A stretch of DNA of 64,000 nucleotides from Atherinomorus stipes (taxonomy: Eukaryota > Chordata > Actinopteri > Atheriniformes > Atherinidae). The stretch spans positions 2,731,001-2,795,000 of the forward strand of contig JALJCO010010476.1 in NCBI GenBank assembly GCA_023101725.1, read 5' to 3'. A program made the position numbers and the translations under genes. The notes beneath the pieces are model-generated. The model searched no databases. It was not told where the DNA came from and saw only the letters and a program-made list of their open reading frames with translations. This document shows, piece by piece, positions 63,128 through 64,000 of this stretch (within the stretch, counting starts at the first letter, position 1; each line of letters starts with the position of its first letter).

Positions 63128-64000
63128 AAACCAAACTTCTTCTGACTCTCTCTGCTCTAACTCCCATTAAACAAAGCTGGCACCGCAGTTTTACAGGTCA
63201 GAGTTCTCACTTCACACACATTGTTTTGTCCATTCAGGGACACCGTGGTAAAAATGGTGGAACAAATGTGGTAACCGTGCATCCCCCAACAAGTAGATAT
63301 GAATTAGTTATTCTAAGAAAATAAACACATAACTGCTGTCTAGTGCAGCGATTACACATAAATCGAAGCACAGTTTTGAATTACAACATTTTTCTGCCAT
63401 TGACCTTTGATATTTTACACACTGTACCTTTAAAGAAAATGATGCAAACCTGCAATTAAAGGTAATAACTATAACCTTTTTAATCAAAACCATAATTTTC
63501 TCAAAATTATACATCTACAGAATGTCTCAAGTGGTGCAGAATTCCTTAATTTTACAAAAAATTTTTTTTACATAAACAAATATTCTTTTGTCAATTTTGA
63601 TGGGCCTGAAAAAGATAATATTTGATTACCATGCCAATGTCAAGATTAGTTAGCATTAGCTCCGGAGTTGCTAGCTTGACAGCTGTGTGTAGAAATAGCA
63701 TCCTCCTTACGTTACATTTCTTAATTTCAAGTGGGGAAAAAAACGAAGCAGGATGAGTGTGAAGGTAGCAAAGGGTGCTCAAAAGCCCCGTAGAGGTTGC
63801 TGCTTTTCTCCTGGACATGTAAGTTACACATTTGCTAATGCTAATTAATGGTTAGTCGGTTCTGTAATGTTGCTAATGAGTAAAGCGAGTATTAAACTCC
63901 CTTCATTTGTTCTTGTTCCTTTAAGCTTTTGAATAATCCTGCAGATGTACAAATACAAACACCGACGTGAAATCATATCTCAATTTTTCATTTAAGAGGC

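Larger units (their letters stand above)
42082..64000. other. igf2bp2: Probable igf2bp2 intron 2 (runs past the window end)
   Basis: It begins with GTAGGC at the exon 2 donor. No segment resembles IGF2BP2 RRM2 or the KH domains, and none of the longer ORFs on either strand (up to about 170 codons) looks like a protein family. IGF2BP2 in human also has very long 5' introns. The stretch carries CA, CT and poly-C tracts, transposon relics and a perfect palindrome, listed separately. An unrelated nested gene cannot be ruled out. Confidence 0.7.

Overview
This is a vertebrate nuclear window, almost certainly a percomorph-type teleost fish. The evidence is spliced genes with GT-AG introns, many short A/T-rich and CA, GATA and CAA microsatellites, non-autonomous hAT and Tc1/mariner elements of fish type, a tRNA-derived SINE, and tandem hatching-enzyme-like astacin genes. 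No bacterial-style operons, CRISPR arrays or phage genes are present.

Layout. 1-7,509 is intergenic and repeat-bearing, with one intact SINE. 7,510-12,398 (+) is glb1l (beta-galactosidase-1-like), 16 coding exons and 638 codons by my splicing. 12,877-18,367 (-) is ankzf1 (Vms1-type ribosome quality-control release factor), 15 coding exons and 731 codons, convergent with glb1l. 18,368-25,434 is a transposon-rich gap with a degenerate IS630/Tc1-type element, a hAT element nested in it, a long GATA array and a lone tRNA-Lys(TTT) gene. 25,435-27,144 and 28,193-29,787 (+) are two tandem astacin metalloprotease genes with nine exons each and identical intron phases. 31,917-36,721 (+) is tra2b, including a probable non-coding poison exon in intron 1. 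40,687-42,081 (+) holds the first two coding exons of igf2bp2. From 42,082 to the window end I find no further exon, so this is most likely a very long igf2bp2 intron 2 carrying several transposon relics and a striking perfect palindrome.

How the genes relate. The glb1l/ankzf1 tail-to-tail pair and the head-to-tail tra2b/igf2bp2 pair both match arrangements I know from human (2q35 and 3q27), so they look like two old synteny blocks joined here with a lineage-specific astacin pair between them. The proteins work in separate processes: lysosomal or secreted glycan hydrolysis, ribosome quality control, secreted proteolysis, splicing regulation and mRNA binding.

The most interesting signals are the GAA-rich tra2b poison exon, the 21-bp perfect palindrome with a partial second copy at 60.7 kb, two GC-AG introns, the probable 3' overlap of glb1l and ankzf1, nested transposons directly upstream of ankzf1, and an unexplained ORF with splice-like ends near 38.1 kb. 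All exon boundaries come from reading splice sites and frames by eye. No database search was possible.
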